Origin: Pectobacterium punjabense
GTDB lineage: Bacteria; Pseudomonadota; Gammaproteobacteria; Enterobacterales; Enterobacteriaceae
Direction of reading: 5' to 3'
Length of the DNA: 64,000 nt
Assembly: GCF_012427845.1 (NCBI RefSeq)
Contig: NZ_CP038498.1
Location: 1,054,001-1,118,000, forward strand
The position numbers were made by a program, and so were the translations under genes. The notes beneath the pieces are model-generated. The model had not been told where the DNA came from and made no database searches. It worked only from the letters and a program-made list of their open reading frames with translations. Shown here one piece after another: positions 40,611 to 49,434 of the stretch. Position 1 is the first letter of the stretch. Each line of letters begins with the position of its first letter.

Positions 40611-41537
40611 ATGTGCATTATTCATGAATATATTCAACAGGCATATCAGCGGACATTAGGCTATGCGCCGGATTATGACGAAATATGCTGGCAGTTGGAT
40701 GAGAACGCTGGCCATACTTACGTTAATACGCAAACGTTGTTTGAAAACGAGCAACTGACGGCCGTGATGGAAACCATGCTGGAACGCCTTGATACAGACG
40801 ATGCTAAGCGTGAGCGCAGCAGGAAAGTTCTGACGTTGTGGATAAACGCTACGAACTGGCAGGCTAATGGTAACGGGGTAGATCATGGATATTTGTATCT
40901 TCCCCGGGTTCACCCGCAAATCAGTGGTCGAACCGACCAGTTGCTGCGCGCTGACATCATGCCTCTCTACGAACTGGATGAAGCGACGTTTCGTGAAGCC
41001 TCTGGACAAAGCGACAGTTTGCCGGATGAGTACGTGACTCTGGCGCAATTTCGGCAGAGTGAACGCTATTGGTTCCGCTTCATGGATCACCTGGAGCGAT
41101 CGTTGCGTGATGTTTCTCATCAGTGTGCAGAAACGCTGACGCAGTTTGTCAGCAACTGTAATTTCGAGGAAAAACAGATACGGCGTTGGCGTGGCAGCGC
41201 TGGTGAAATACGTTTGTACATGTCTCAGCAGTCTATTGATGACATCGATATCATGGAGTTTGAGGATGATTTTCTGACCCAGCATGTCGATGCTATAGCC
41301 GCGGGAATTTATGTACCAGTGACTTTCCGCGCAGATGTTCATTATCGCAATGGTGCTGTAATGAAGAGTTTTACGGGGGATACGGAGGTCAATGATCCTA
41401 CACGCCCGAATGCATCGGATTATTATGATGTTATGGTCGATGCAATTGAGTGGATTAGGGAAGAGTCAGAACATGTGGTATCGCGGTTAAATACCTCCAG
41501 TCAACCAGTGGCTGTGGTTCACCCGTTGGCGGCTTAA
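40611..41537 (+). CDS. Paralogue pair member B, unknown, 308 aa
   Basis: Homologous to the preceding gene (YIQQAYQRTLGY, LTLWI, ISGRTDQLL, YWFRFMDHLERSL, VHYRNGAVMKSF, AIEWIREESEHV at matching positions). Overall identity looks low, so the duplication is old, yet the leaders keep the same two-stem form with unrelated sequence. Acidic and cytoplasmic. Last gene before a strong terminator. Function unknown. Confidence 0.65.
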   Translation: MCIIHEYIQQAYQRTLGYAPDYDEICWQLDENAGHTYVNTQTLFENEQLTAVMETMLERLDTDDAKRERSRKVLTLWINATNWQANGNGVDHGYLYLPRVHPQISGRTDQLLRADIMPLYELDEATFREASGQSDSLPDEYVTLAQFRQSERYWFRFMDHLERSLRDVSHQCAETLTQFVSNCNFEEKQIRRWRGSAGEIRLYMSQQSIDDIDIMEFEDDFLTQHVDAIAAGIYVPVTFRADVHYRNGAVMKSFTGDTEVNDPTRPNASDYYDVMVDAIEWIREESEHVVSRLNTSSQPVAVVHPLAA

Positions 41538-41546
41538 AAACTTGGA

Positions 41547-41572
41547 AAGGGCACTTCGGTGCCCTTAATTTA
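41547..41572 (+). terminator. Rho-independent terminator of the leader-hairpin gene block
   Basis: AAGGGCAC-TTCG-GTGCCCTT (41547-41566), a stable UUCG-loop hairpin followed by TAATTTAT. It separates the plus-strand block from the minus-strand genes. Confidence 0.8.
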
Positions 41573-41621
41573 TGGCATTTCAACACGCAATATGCGAGCA
41601 CCTGCTCTGGAAACGTTGGGC

Positions 41622-41915
41622 TTATTCATCGTGCTGCCTCCAGAGGTTTGACCCGACGCGATACGTCGTAGTCGGAAAACGGTTTTCGCCATTAAGTTGA
41701 AGACCGCTCGCTTTAAGATTTAAAAGCTCAAGACGCAGTTCATCGAGCTCAAGTTTAAGATATGCGTTCTCCATCCCATATTGAGCGTCACATTTAACTT
41801 TGTCGTCAGTCTTCTGTTGATTTATTAAACCAACGCCAATGACGAGAATAAAAATAAGAAAACATAGAACTGAAGCCGAAATAATTTTTTCTCGATATGA
41901 CATTTGTACTTTCAT
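41622..41915 (-). CDS. Small membrane-anchored coiled-coil protein, 97 aa
   Basis: A membrane helix (about residues 13-31) is followed by a coiled coil rich in L and E (ENAYLKLELDELRLELLNLK) and a short tail. The layout recalls Rz-like or spacer proteins, but there are no lysis genes nearby, so I do not assign that. A second ATG at 41903 is an alternative start. It lies 20 bp after the DUF2786 gene and probably ends that operon. Confidence 0.5.
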   Translation of the reverse strand: MKVQMSYREKIISASVLCFLIFILVIGVGLINQQKTDDKVKCDAQYGMENAYLKLELDELRLELLNLKASGLQLNGENRFPTTTYRVGSNLWRQHDE

Positions 41916-41935
41916 TTACTCGCTTACCACTCTAA

Positions 41936-42634
41936 TCAACGTTCAATGCCTATTACCGACTTCCCTGCGACCGCCTGATGCAGCCGAGCATCTTTACCCG
42001 AGTGATAGCCAGCATGATATGCATCATCATCGCCGCGACAGCTTTTCGCTTCCCGGCTTTTAAGTTCGCTAAAACCCTCGGAGATCTGTTTGTAATACAG
42101 TGACATTAGTTGTTGCTCTTCAGGTTCAACAGTAAACCGGCTAATGGCATTCCGAGCACCACTCACCCAGCCTGCACAAAATTGATCTGCACGATTGGTT
42201 TTAGTAGTACGTTTGATACGCTTATTTTGTGAAGCAATAAACTCGCTTCTGGCTTTAATCAACTGAATACTCAATACATCGAACCCGTATGCCGCAATCT
42301 GCGGTCGTTCTGTCGGACCGTAGAATGAAACAGAACGTCGATGGTTCCGCGTCCAGGTGTAATAACAATTCACACCGAATGCATAACACAGCATGTTGGC
42401 TAAACTGACCACGTATTCTGGGAGTTTGTTCGCATCAGACGGGCAATGCTCGCTCTGAAATTCTTTAATCGACTTCAGATCGATATCTAATTCACTTAGG
42501 CCAAACTTATGCATTAAATTCTGAGCCTGGCTAATAGCATTAGCCGCTTCATGCTCATTAGTACTGCGTTTTGCTAAATGAAGGAGTTTTTGGATTTTCT
42601 CCAGGTATTTTTCTTTTTCTTCTTCATTTTTCAT
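41936..42634 (-). CDS. DUF2786 family protein
   Basis: 232 aa. The N-terminal segment KIQKLLHLAKRSTNEHEAAN followed by an AQNLMHKFGLSELDI stretch is the DUF2786 domain, found in phages and mobile elements. The C-terminal part has a FCAGWVSGARNAI motif and ends with DAYHAGYHSGKDARLH, as in the companion domain of such proteins. Biochemical role unknown. A GAGGTAGAAA site precedes ATG. Eleven bases separate it from the gene upstream. Confidence 0.75.
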   Translation of the reverse strand: MKNEEEKEKYLEKIQKLLHLAKRSTNEHEAANAISQAQNLMHKFGLSELDIDLKSIKEFQSEHCPSDANKLPEYVVSLANMLCYAFGVNCYYTWTRNHRRSVSFYGPTERPQIAAYGFDVLSIQLIKARSEFIASQNKRIKRTTKTNRADQFCAGWVSGARNAISRFTVEPEEQQLMSLYYKQISEGFSELKSREAKSCRGDDDAYHAGYHSGKDARLHQAVAGKSVIGIER

Positions 42635-42645
42635 TTTCTACCTCG

Positions 42646-43437
42646 TTATAAAATTAGTGAAAGAATAGACGAGCTACTATTTTGTTTAATTAGCTGACGA
42701 TAATAACGTTTAGTCCGATATCGACTGGCTATTAGATGCAAATAAGCAGAACGGATATCGGGGAAGTTCAGTATAATTAATTCGTCGTCATATGATTCGT
42801 CAATCATGCTGATACGCAGTGTCAGGTAACATTGTTTGTCTTCAGGATTTACTAATATACCCTCATAGTCTGCTATACGTCTTACACCAAAACCGAGTTC
42901 ATTCTCAAAGTAAATCCTCACACAAGCATAATCAATAGAGAATCTAACTCTGCCATTCTCATCTCTTTCCATTACTTGTGAAAATGCAGATATTCCACGC
43001 AATACGAATGGCATTTGATAACGCGATGGAGTAGCCCTTAAGTGGACGTTGCCCAGATGACACCTTTTATCGTCCCATTTCGGATGAAAAATTAACCCAC
43101 AATCTGCCATGAAAGCGAGCAATGCCGACCGGGAGAAATACTTATACGGTGGATTATTAATAATCATGTTCAAATCTGGCATCGCGTCAGGATTTTTATG
43201 CCACCATACTGATATAGCTTCTAATGAAGCATCACGTTTATCAACTATTCCGCCCCACGACTCAATACATGCAATTTCGTACTCTAAACGAATCTTTTGT
43301 AACTCAGCATGCGCGGTAAACATAAGATGCCCCATAGAATCAAGCGATTTGTTTAAGTCTTTTTTTAGCAATTCAAAGTCAGCGAGTCGTTGATTAAAAG
43401 TATTTGTAGCCAAATCCAAACGATGTTTTAAATCCAT
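42646..43437 (-). CDS. Hypothetical protein, 263 aa
   Basis: Helical N-terminal 55 residues (likely coiled coil around LADFELLKKDLNKSLDSMG) and an alpha/beta remainder with IINNPPYKYFSRSALLAFMA. INNPPY resembles the NPPY motif of N6-adenine methylases, but no SAM-binding motif is seen, so no methylase is claimed. The ATG overlaps the preceding stop by one base (TAATG), indicating coupling. Confidence 0.55.
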   Translation of the reverse strand: MDLKHRLDLATNTFNQRLADFELLKKDLNKSLDSMGHLMFTAHAELQKIRLEYEIACIESWGGIVDKRDASLEAISVWWHKNPDAMPDLNMIINNPPYKYFSRSALLAFMADCGLIFHPKWDDKRCHLGNVHLRATPSRYQMPFVLRGISAFSQVMERDENGRVRFSIDYACVRIYFENELGFGVRRIADYEGILVNPEDKQCYLTLRISMIDESYDDELIILNFPDIRSAYLHLIASRYRTKRYYRQLIKQNSSSSILSLIL

Positions 43438-43901
43438 TATGCAGTCCTGTATTTTTTCAACGCATCTTTATAACTGGCCTTTGCTGCTTTCTTTGTTTTG
43501 CACCACTCGCCGTAGATGCTTGAATCCTGATAATTCCCGAACCGATACATACGCCATTCCCCGCGACTGCTATCGTAGTCAACACGTGGAGTGTTGATAC
43601 CCAACCAGTCGGCAAAATCTCGATGCCCATAATCGGCATCAAGATACTCCTGCCAATTTCTCTTTGATTTGGCTTGCCTGGTGTTAATTTTCGGCGGGGT
43701 GTAATCAATAACGTCGCCATACTCGATGCCATCCGTCGGGTGATAGCGTTCAGGGGCAGCATGAGGAGCAGAGTCCAGAACAATGCCGATATAGTTACCA
43801 AAATCGCGCACAATAGTGCCAGGTTCGCCATATGCGATTACGCGACGCCCAACGCAGGCATTAACGCCGTAGTGATGATTGACGTAATTAAATACGCTCA
43901 T
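43437..43901 (-). CDS. Hypothetical protein, 154 aa
   Basis: Preceded by AGAGGCC. The first 65 residues contain VGRRVIAYGEPGTIVRDFGN and YIGIVLDSAP, an SH3-like beta arrangement similar to small phage and plasmid proteins; the C-terminal half is basic and aromatic (WRMYRFGNYQDSSIYGEWCK). No family assigned. First gene of the coupled run reading toward 41622, unless transcription begins at the secreted protein 31 bp upstream. Confidence 0.5.
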   Translation of the reverse strand: MSVFNYVNHHYGVNACVGRRVIAYGEPGTIVRDFGNYIGIVLDSAPHAAPERYHPTDGIEYGDVIDYTPPKINTRQAKSKRNWQEYLDADYGHRDFADWLGINTPRVDYDSSRGEWRMYRFGNYQDSSIYGEWCKTKKAAKASYKDALKKYRTA

Positions 43902-43932
43902 TTCATTGGCCTCTCAACTTCAGCTTTTGCAC

Positions 43933-44583
43933 TCAATTTGATGATTCACATATTGAGACAAAACGTCTAGATTCTGATACCGGATTAACTCCGCCCCAGA
44001 CTAACAAACATTTACCTCTATTAAATTCAGCTCTGTTTTTATTCACGATTGAGTAAATAACAGGAAACTCCACACTCGATAATTTATTTTTTTCGTGCGA
44101 GTTCGCATCCCTCTCATTGGTGCCATAGATTTCGGCTAGTTCATAACCAATGGATATGCCATCATTCTCTTCATCGACATAAAGCCCCAATGAAAATCCC
44201 ACTTGATATTCATCATGCTTTTTATCGAATTCAACCCATTCACCATTAACCCAGCGTAAAGAAACTGCTCCGACATAATCACGAGCTTGCCATACACCGA
44301 CAACTGAAGGTTCTCTGGCATTGTTATTTACTGAAAGTTCAATAGACGTAAGTGAAGAGAAAGTACCATCACATATTTTTGCAGCGTGTTTTTTGTCAAT
44401 AACCTTGTGATAAGAAATCTTCCCAGGGTGTTGATTGTAAGATTTGTTTTTATTCAACTCACAACCAACCACTTTCAGTGTTATCACCTGATGTTTGTTA
44501 TCAACATTCAGTGTGGAAGCGATAGCCAATGAGTTGAAACTTATTGCAGATAAAATCAGTAATGGTTTAATAAAGAAATTCAT
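43933..44583 (-). CDS. Secreted hypothetical protein, 216 aa
   Basis: A signal peptide (residues 1-22, ending AIAS) and three or four cysteines in the mature part (VGCELN, KICDG, GKCLLVW, ICESSN) suggest an exported, disulfide-bonded protein. A GGGAGA site lies before ATG. It is beta-rich. No family recognised. Located downstream of traF on the same strand, it may be part of the transfer apparatus or surface exclusion. Confidence 0.55.
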   Translation of the reverse strand: MNFFIKPLLILSAISFNSLAIASTLNVDNKHQVITLKVVGCELNKNKSYNQHPGKISYHKVIDKKHAAKICDGTFSSLTSIELSVNNNAREPSVVGVWQARDYVGAVSLRWVNGEWVEFDKKHDEYQVGFSLGLYVDEENDGISIGYELAEIYGTNERDANSHEKNKLSSVEFPVIYSIVNKNRAEFNRGKCLLVWGGVNPVSESRRFVSICESSN

Positions 44584-44679
44584 ATATCTCCCTTAAAGCT
44601 ACACCTATTAATAAGTATTAAGGTAATGATTAGATAATTTAAATAAGGGGCTATTCATAGATAGCCCCTTATTCAGCAA

Positions 44680-45879
44680 TCAGAATGTGAACGTCAATTG
44701 AGCAACGGCACCATACGTTCTGTCCGTTCCTGCCATGCCAGTGATATCCAGATGTACGACATCAAACGGGGACAAACCAATGCCGGCAGTAAAATAGGAG
44801 TTATCACTGTCATGAATATCAGTACGATATCCTGCCCGCAGCTGTGCCCATTTCCAGGCATTAAGCTCACCGCCCACGCTGACAAACTGGCTATCTTTAT
44901 CGGAGTTAAAACGGCTTGCTGGAGTCAGATCGACATCAAGCGCAGTAGTAAAGAAGTCGTTGCTGTATGCCGTTCCCAGCGTTGCCTGAGGCTTGATTTT
45001 GAACGTGTCTTTGACGCCGTTGACTTCTTTCGTCTCGATGCTGCGTGCAACCAGGTTCTGGCCGACAAGACCAACAATCCAGTTATCACTCAGATTGGTT
45101 GAAAAACCGACATCTACGTTGGCGCCCGTTTTATCGTTACGATAGTTGCCACTACGAAAATCCGAGCTGTCATAGTTATTGATCGCAACGTTGTAATTGA
45201 ATGTATAGACGCGTTGTACCTTCGGTGTAATACCGGCAGAGAACTCGAATCCGCCAACGTTGAATTCGTGCGCCATCGCAACGCCCACGTCTGCAACGAC
45301 AGCGGCACGGCCATTGGCGGATGACGTTAACGAACTCAGATCTGAGCCGTTTGCAGTACCGTTTGACACCCCATCAAGCCACTGGAGATCGCTATCTGTC
45401 ACGTTGGTTTTGACTGTTGCCGTTCCCCACGCCTTGGCAACGACTGCAAAGGGCAGAACGCTATTGGGAACTGCAGCAACCGTTGACGCACCGGCATGCG
45501 CCTTAGCATGGCTTCCAGAAAAATCTTGTAATGATCCACGTAGCTTTGACGCAGCTAAACTGGCATCTCCGCCGACACTAACGATACGCTCAAATGATTT
45601 CCAATCATTGTCGATACGGTCGACCCCATCCTGCAGATTATCCGGGTCTGAAAGCTGAGCGCCAACTGCAGGCAAAATCAAACTAAAGTCATCTGACTTA
45701 TCGAATTTCGTCAGCAGTGCGGGGTTTATCAGCGCTGCTGCACTGTAGTGCGAGGAAGCAACACCTGTTCCGCCCATAGCATCACCGCGAGCTTCAGTCC
45801 ATGTGCCAGCTGCATTAGCTGAAGTAGCAACCACGATGCCCGCAATAATAAAACTGCGTGTAATTAATGAGTGTTTCAT
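44680..45879 (-). CDS. Conjugal transfer protein TraF (PF13729 type)
   Basis: 399 aa with a signal peptide (ending SANAAGTW) and the family's opening motif EARGDAMGGTGVASSHYSAA, followed by INPALLTKFDKSDDFSL. The remainder consists of alternating strands ending in AVAQLTFTF, with a terminal phenylalanine as in outer-membrane barrels. The TraF_2 family (PF13729) occurs in transfer operons; this one is a single gene away from the secretion blocks. AGGAATAAAG precedes the start. Two direct repeats lie in the upstream region. Confidence 0.82.
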   Translation of the reverse strand: MKHSLITRSFIIAGIVVATSANAAGTWTEARGDAMGGTGVASSHYSAAALINPALLTKFDKSDDFSLILPAVGAQLSDPDNLQDGVDRIDNDWKSFERIVSVGGDASLAASKLRGSLQDFSGSHAKAHAGASTVAAVPNSVLPFAVVAKAWGTATVKTNVTDSDLQWLDGVSNGTANGSDLSSLTSSANGRAAVVADVGVAMAHEFNVGGFEFSAGITPKVQRVYTFNYNVAINNYDSSDFRSGNYRNDKTGANVDVGFSTNLSDNWIVGLVGQNLVARSIETKEVNGVKDTFKIKPQATLGTAYSNDFFTTALDVDLTPASRFNSDKDSQFVSVGGELNAWKWAQLRAGYRTDIHDSDNSYFTAGIGLSPFDVVHLDITGMAGTDRTYGAVAQLTFTF

Positions 45880-45931
45880 TCTTTATTCCTATATGGAGGT
45901 TAAATATTTATGATTATGTTTTCTTGGTATT

Positions 45932-45999
45932 CCCTGGTACTGGCACAACATTCATTTATGATTTTTTGACAAATAAATCCCCTGGTGCTGGTGCACCAT
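45932..45999. promoter_or_regulatory. Direct repeats upstream of traF, probable operator
   Basis: CCCTGGTACTGGCACAACAT (45932-45951) and CCCTGGTGCTGGTGCACCAT (45980-45999) are copies 48 bp apart, about 4.5 helical turns. They lie between traF and the end of the regulator gene. Confidence 0.5.
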
Positions 46000-46024
46000 A
46001 AAATACAAAGATGATTAATTAATG

Positions 46025-47020
46025 TTATTTAATTTTATTTGACGGTGGCGAACTGTTTGCCTTGTTTTCTTCAGAGAGAAACTCTGATACATCCCAGGGA
46101 GGACTTTCTTCTATAGTCTTTAGCAGCATAATAGGAAGTAATTCCCCCATAAATAGAAAGAACGCATGTTGCTTAGGGAGTGAAACTGCTTTCCATGTCA
46201 GTGTTTTATGTTCACTGGCGCACTCACAGTAATTAATCAATTTGGCGATATGTTTCTTACTTACGTCATTTAAGTAACAGGAGTATGAAGCAAACACAGA
46301 GTCAAATTTAACGCCATTAATGTTTCGCCGTTCTTTTATTATAATTCCGTACTTACGTGAATGCACACCCTCTTCTGAATTCCAGAATATAACCTCATTA
46401 GCGCGATGTTTATCCCTGTATTCCTCACTGTTTTCCGCTTCCAGGCATAACCCGTTCATCAGTGGAACGGCTGGTGTACAACCTGTGACGAAATGGCGAC
46501 ATATCTCTTCCGGCTCCACTTGCTCATACCAACTATAACTGGCGCTTGGGGCGATGAACCGTGATTCACCCGTTAACCATTCTGGCGATACCCGAAACCA
46601 TTGAGCTACAGTGGCTAGCAAATCGCTGGTTAGATAGTCCATTGTTCTTTCACGGTTTTCCAGAATGCTAAGCTTCACATTCCAGGGGGCTAACAAGGCA
46701 GCAATATCGGTTACCCCTAGCCCATGAGCATCCATCAGTAATTGAAATCGTTCATAGACGCTTGCAGCACGGTTTTCCAGAGGAAAAAAAGTGGAGCGAA
46801 ACAACCCGTCGAGCATAATATTGGTCACCTCAGATGCGGTAATCCCCATACGCTCAGAAAGCACGTCCAGTACCGCTTTAACTTTAGGCCGGTAACGGAT
46901 GGATGTGGGCTGAAGAGGGAGTCCTTTACTGCTCTCAGCTTCTTCACGTAACATGTCCGCATCCACGTTGATTAACATACCTGCCATAATTGACGTGAAT
47001 GTACTATTTGCGATTTTCAT
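46025..47020 (-). CDS. Probable helix-turn-helix regulator, 331 aa
   Basis: AAAGGTAAA precedes the ATG. Residues about 88-150 look like an XRE-type DNA-binding domain: YERFQLLMDAHGLGVTDIAA, a following helix around SILENRERTMDYLTSD, then WFRVSPEWLTGES, the typical end of that fold. The region around residues 45-75 (SIRYRPKVKAVLDVLSERMG) resembles a ribbon-helix-helix or dimerisation segment. The C-terminal 170 residues are unassigned. It lies directly upstream of traF and is the natural candidate to bind the repeats at 45932-45999. Confidence 0.55.
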   Translation of the reverse strand: MKIANSTFTSIMAGMLINVDADMLREEAESSKGLPLQPTSIRYRPKVKAVLDVLSERMGITASEVTNIMLDGLFRSTFFPLENRAASVYERFQLLMDAHGLGVTDIAALLAPWNVKLSILENRERTMDYLTSDLLATVAQWFRVSPEWLTGESRFIAPSASYSWYEQVEPEEICRHFVTGCTPAVPLMNGLCLEAENSEEYRDKHRANEVIFWNSEEGVHSRKYGIIIKERRNINGVKFDSVFASYSCYLNDVSKKHIAKLINYCECASEHKTLTWKAVSLPKQHAFFLFMGELLPIMLLKTIEESPPWDVSEFLSEENKANSSPPSNKIK

Positions 47021-47108
47021 TTTACCTTTCCTGTCTATTCAGGCTGTGTTCTGGCCTCTGAATCCAGACTAGTCCTTCACCTGACGTATGTATAACGAGT
47101 AATTTCGA

Positions 47109-47744
47109 TCATTCAGATCGACTACGTTTATGTATTGATTTTGAATACGACAGAACCCTGCGTGAAGCGTTAATTGTTTTCTGTCTGCTGAAAATTCTTT
47201 TCCTTCTGATAACAACAATGGCTCCTGTGGTTGCCGGATAAAACCAGCGCCATTCTTTCAGAAAAACCTCTATTTGCAGCCCGATGGCTTCAGTCGTCCC
47301 GACAGTTCTCCGAACGATATGGAAGTGATAATCCGGTCCAGGGAAACGTTGACGCAGTCGGGAAATCCTCCATGAATTCAGTAAATGGGAAGACATCACT
47401 ACGGTTGCGTTCTCTTTTTCCAGCATCGTTGATGTGAGTGTCATCAATCCCGACCAGTAGAAACAGAGGCGATCCATTGTTAATCCGCCCGTTTTTGACC
47501 AGGGATTTAAATGGATGTGATAGTGGTTTCGCCTTTGATTGCATTGAAATGCCTGTGTTTTAAAACGACCGATGACGGCGGAGACAGGGCGAAGAAGTAA
47601 AGGGGAAAAGAACAAAGAGAGCGATAAAACGCCAGTGACCAGTGAATGTTGTGTCCCGGTCTGGCTCGTCATGACAATGGCCACCAATACGCATGCTATA
47701 CCCCAGAATCCGAGTACTCCTGAAATGATAAATTTGCTTTTCAT
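47109..47744 (-). CDS. Membrane protein, 211 aa, unknown
   Basis: Two membrane helices at the N-terminus (about 5-27 and 35-55) and a basic C-terminal domain containing YHIHLNPWSKTGGLTMDRL and WRISRLRQRFPGPDYHFHIV. Net charge of the soluble part is strongly positive, which would place it in the cytoplasm. No family recognised. It lies head to head with the TraI_2-like gene and may belong to the transfer start region. Confidence 0.5.
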   Translation of the reverse strand: MKSKFIISGVLGFWGIACVLVAIVMTSQTGTQHSLVTGVLSLSLFFSPLLLRPVSAVIGRFKTQAFQCNQRRNHYHIHLNPWSKTGGLTMDRLCFYWSGLMTLTSTMLEKENATVVMSSHLLNSWRISRLRQRFPGPDYHFHIVRRTVGTTEAIGLQIEVFLKEWRWFYPATTGAIVVIRRKRIFSRQKTINASRRVLSYSKSIHKRSRSE

Positions 47745-47936
47745 GAGCCCCCCTTATGAAAGTCCCGTATTCAGACATGCCTCGTGTACGGTTGCATTAC
47801 GAAATTCTTCACGAGAAGGAAAAAGAAAACTTCAAGGCCTTAATGGATGTGGCTCGCTATACACTTTTCGCTTGTGTAGTGGGGGATAAAACATAGCGTA
47901 ATGCCCCTTTCCCCCCGATTAAACACAAGGACCTGC

Positions 47937-49394
47937 ATGTTAAAGTGGCTCAGAAATAAAGCGGGTGCTACTACGGAGACCAGGCCGATACCCCTTCAAC
48001 AGGTAGACGGATGGTTTACTCCACAAAATGCGGATACGCTGCTGTCTACGAAGAAAAGAAAGCGCGCGCTCCAGCAATTGTGGGATAACAGCCCGTTCTC
48101 TCAGGACGTGTGGGATATTTACTGGCTGCAAACAGTGAGAGCTCTGGCCGTTACTGTTCAGCAACTCCCCCTCGATAATGAAGACGAATACTGTCGTCCA
48201 GGTGGTTTCCTGGATATGGCTCTGGATGTGGCTGTATGCGCTGTCAGGCTTTCCAGAGGATATATGCTGCCTCCAGGCGCACAGCCAGAAGAGCAGGCCG
48301 CTCAGAGCTCTGCTTGGACATCAGCGATTTTTTGGGCTGCATTGTTACACAACATAGAACGTTTATCAGGGTTGAAGGTTGTTGTGCAAAACGGTGTGTG
48401 GATCCCCGGTTTGTCTGTTCCTGATGCGCCATGGCGTGTCAGATTTGAAGTGAGCTCTGGTGATGTTCATGCCAGAACTGCGGCAGTGGCGTTACGGCTG
48501 ATACCCTCTCCAGGCATCACATGGATCGCTCGCTGGCCTCATATTCTGGATTTACTGCTTGTTTATCTTTCCGGTAAAAAATCTGAAGCTGGCATACTGA
48601 ATGCGATTGTACTTAACGCCAGAGAAAAGTGCGGTATCAAAACGAATGATATTGCGCTCCCTGCACCGGTCGAGCTGGCGATTCCTGCTGCCACTATAGA
48701 ACAGGATCCTCCTGTAGTATCCGTTGAGCAAGGGACAGCCACGGCAATCTCACCACTCATTGATTCCGGTGATAATAATTACAATGATAATCAATTAAAG
48801 GAAGCGCAGCCTGTTGTCTCTGCGTTGGTATCTGCAATTGATCAGGATGATTTATCCGACAGCTCATCAGGGATTGATGAATCACAAACTCATCTCCCTG
48901 TTACTGCTGATTTACTGAATGTTCTTGACCAGCAATTAACTGCAACGGTACCGGTTACTCCGGCTCCCGGGGTCAGTAGCACTTCATCGAATGAAATGAA
49001 TGAAGTAGAAAAAAAACCAGTCCCTCAGGAGGAACTATTTTGGGCGTGGTTGATTAATGCTGTCAGGGATGGTTCGTTGACGATAAATAATTCGGATAGC
49101 TTGGTTCATATTATGAGCCAGTATGTTTTCCTGCAAACGCCAGACTGTTTTTATCGTTTTTTTTCTATCTGTAATGATTCTTCTATTGATAAGGATACGC
49201 TTCAAAAGAATTTTGAAAATCTTAATCGACACTATTCACGGAGCGGAAAGGGAATTTATATTTATCGAAAATATGAAAATGAAAATAAAGAGGGGCGTTA
49301 TACAAAAATGTCGGGGTATATGATTGCATCTGAATTGATATTTGATAAGGGGGCATGTCCGCCAGATAGTGGCTGGTTATCGCCTAATAAGTGA
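47937..49394 (+). CDS. TraI_2-like (MobH-type) protein with degenerate HD site
   Basis: ATG at 47937 after AAGGA; an in-frame ATG at 47901 has no such site. The product (485 aa) has the TraI_2 domain of MobH relaxases: VDGWFTPQNADTLL, FSQDVWDIYWLQTVRALAVT, GYMLPPGAQPEEQAAQSSAW and AIFWAALLHNIERLSGLKV. Relaxases have GGLLDH and LLHDIGK here; this protein has GGFLDM and LLHNIE, so two metal-binding positions are lost. A low-complexity middle (about 240-370) leads to a TraI_2_C winged-helix region (EELFWAWLINAVRDGSLTIN). Probably a regulatory or structural paralogue, not the nicking enzyme. Confidence 0.72.
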   Translation: MLKWLRNKAGATTETRPIPLQQVDGWFTPQNADTLLSTKKRKRALQQLWDNSPFSQDVWDIYWLQTVRALAVTVQQLPLDNEDEYCRPGGFLDMALDVAVCAVRLSRGYMLPPGAQPEEQAAQSSAWTSAIFWAALLHNIERLSGLKVVVQNGVWIPGLSVPDAPWRVRFEVSSGDVHARTAAVALRLIPSPGITWIARWPHILDLLLVYLSGKKSEAGILNAIVLNAREKCGIKTNDIALPAPVELAIPAATIEQDPPVVSVEQGTATAISPLIDSGDNNYNDNQLKEAQPVVSALVSAIDQDDLSDSSSGIDESQTHLPVTADLLNVLDQQLTATVPVTPAPGVSSTSSNEMNEVEKKPVPQEELFWAWLINAVRDGSLTINNSDSLVHIMSQYVFLQTPDCFYRFFSICNDSSIDKDTLQKNFENLNRHYSRSGKGIYIYRKYENENKEGRYTKMSGYMIASELIFDKGACPPDSGWLSPNK

Positions 49395-49434
49395 TTTTTT
49401 AATTTTAAATTAGTTTTTATAAGGAAATAAGGTA

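Noticed and set aside
41622..41915. Phage Rz-like spanin
   Set aside because: Topology fits loosely, but there is no holin or endolysin nearby and the surrounding genes are conjugative.
42646..43437. DNA methylase by the INNPPY motif
   Set aside because: No SAM-binding motif and no other methylase features; a chance match is likely.
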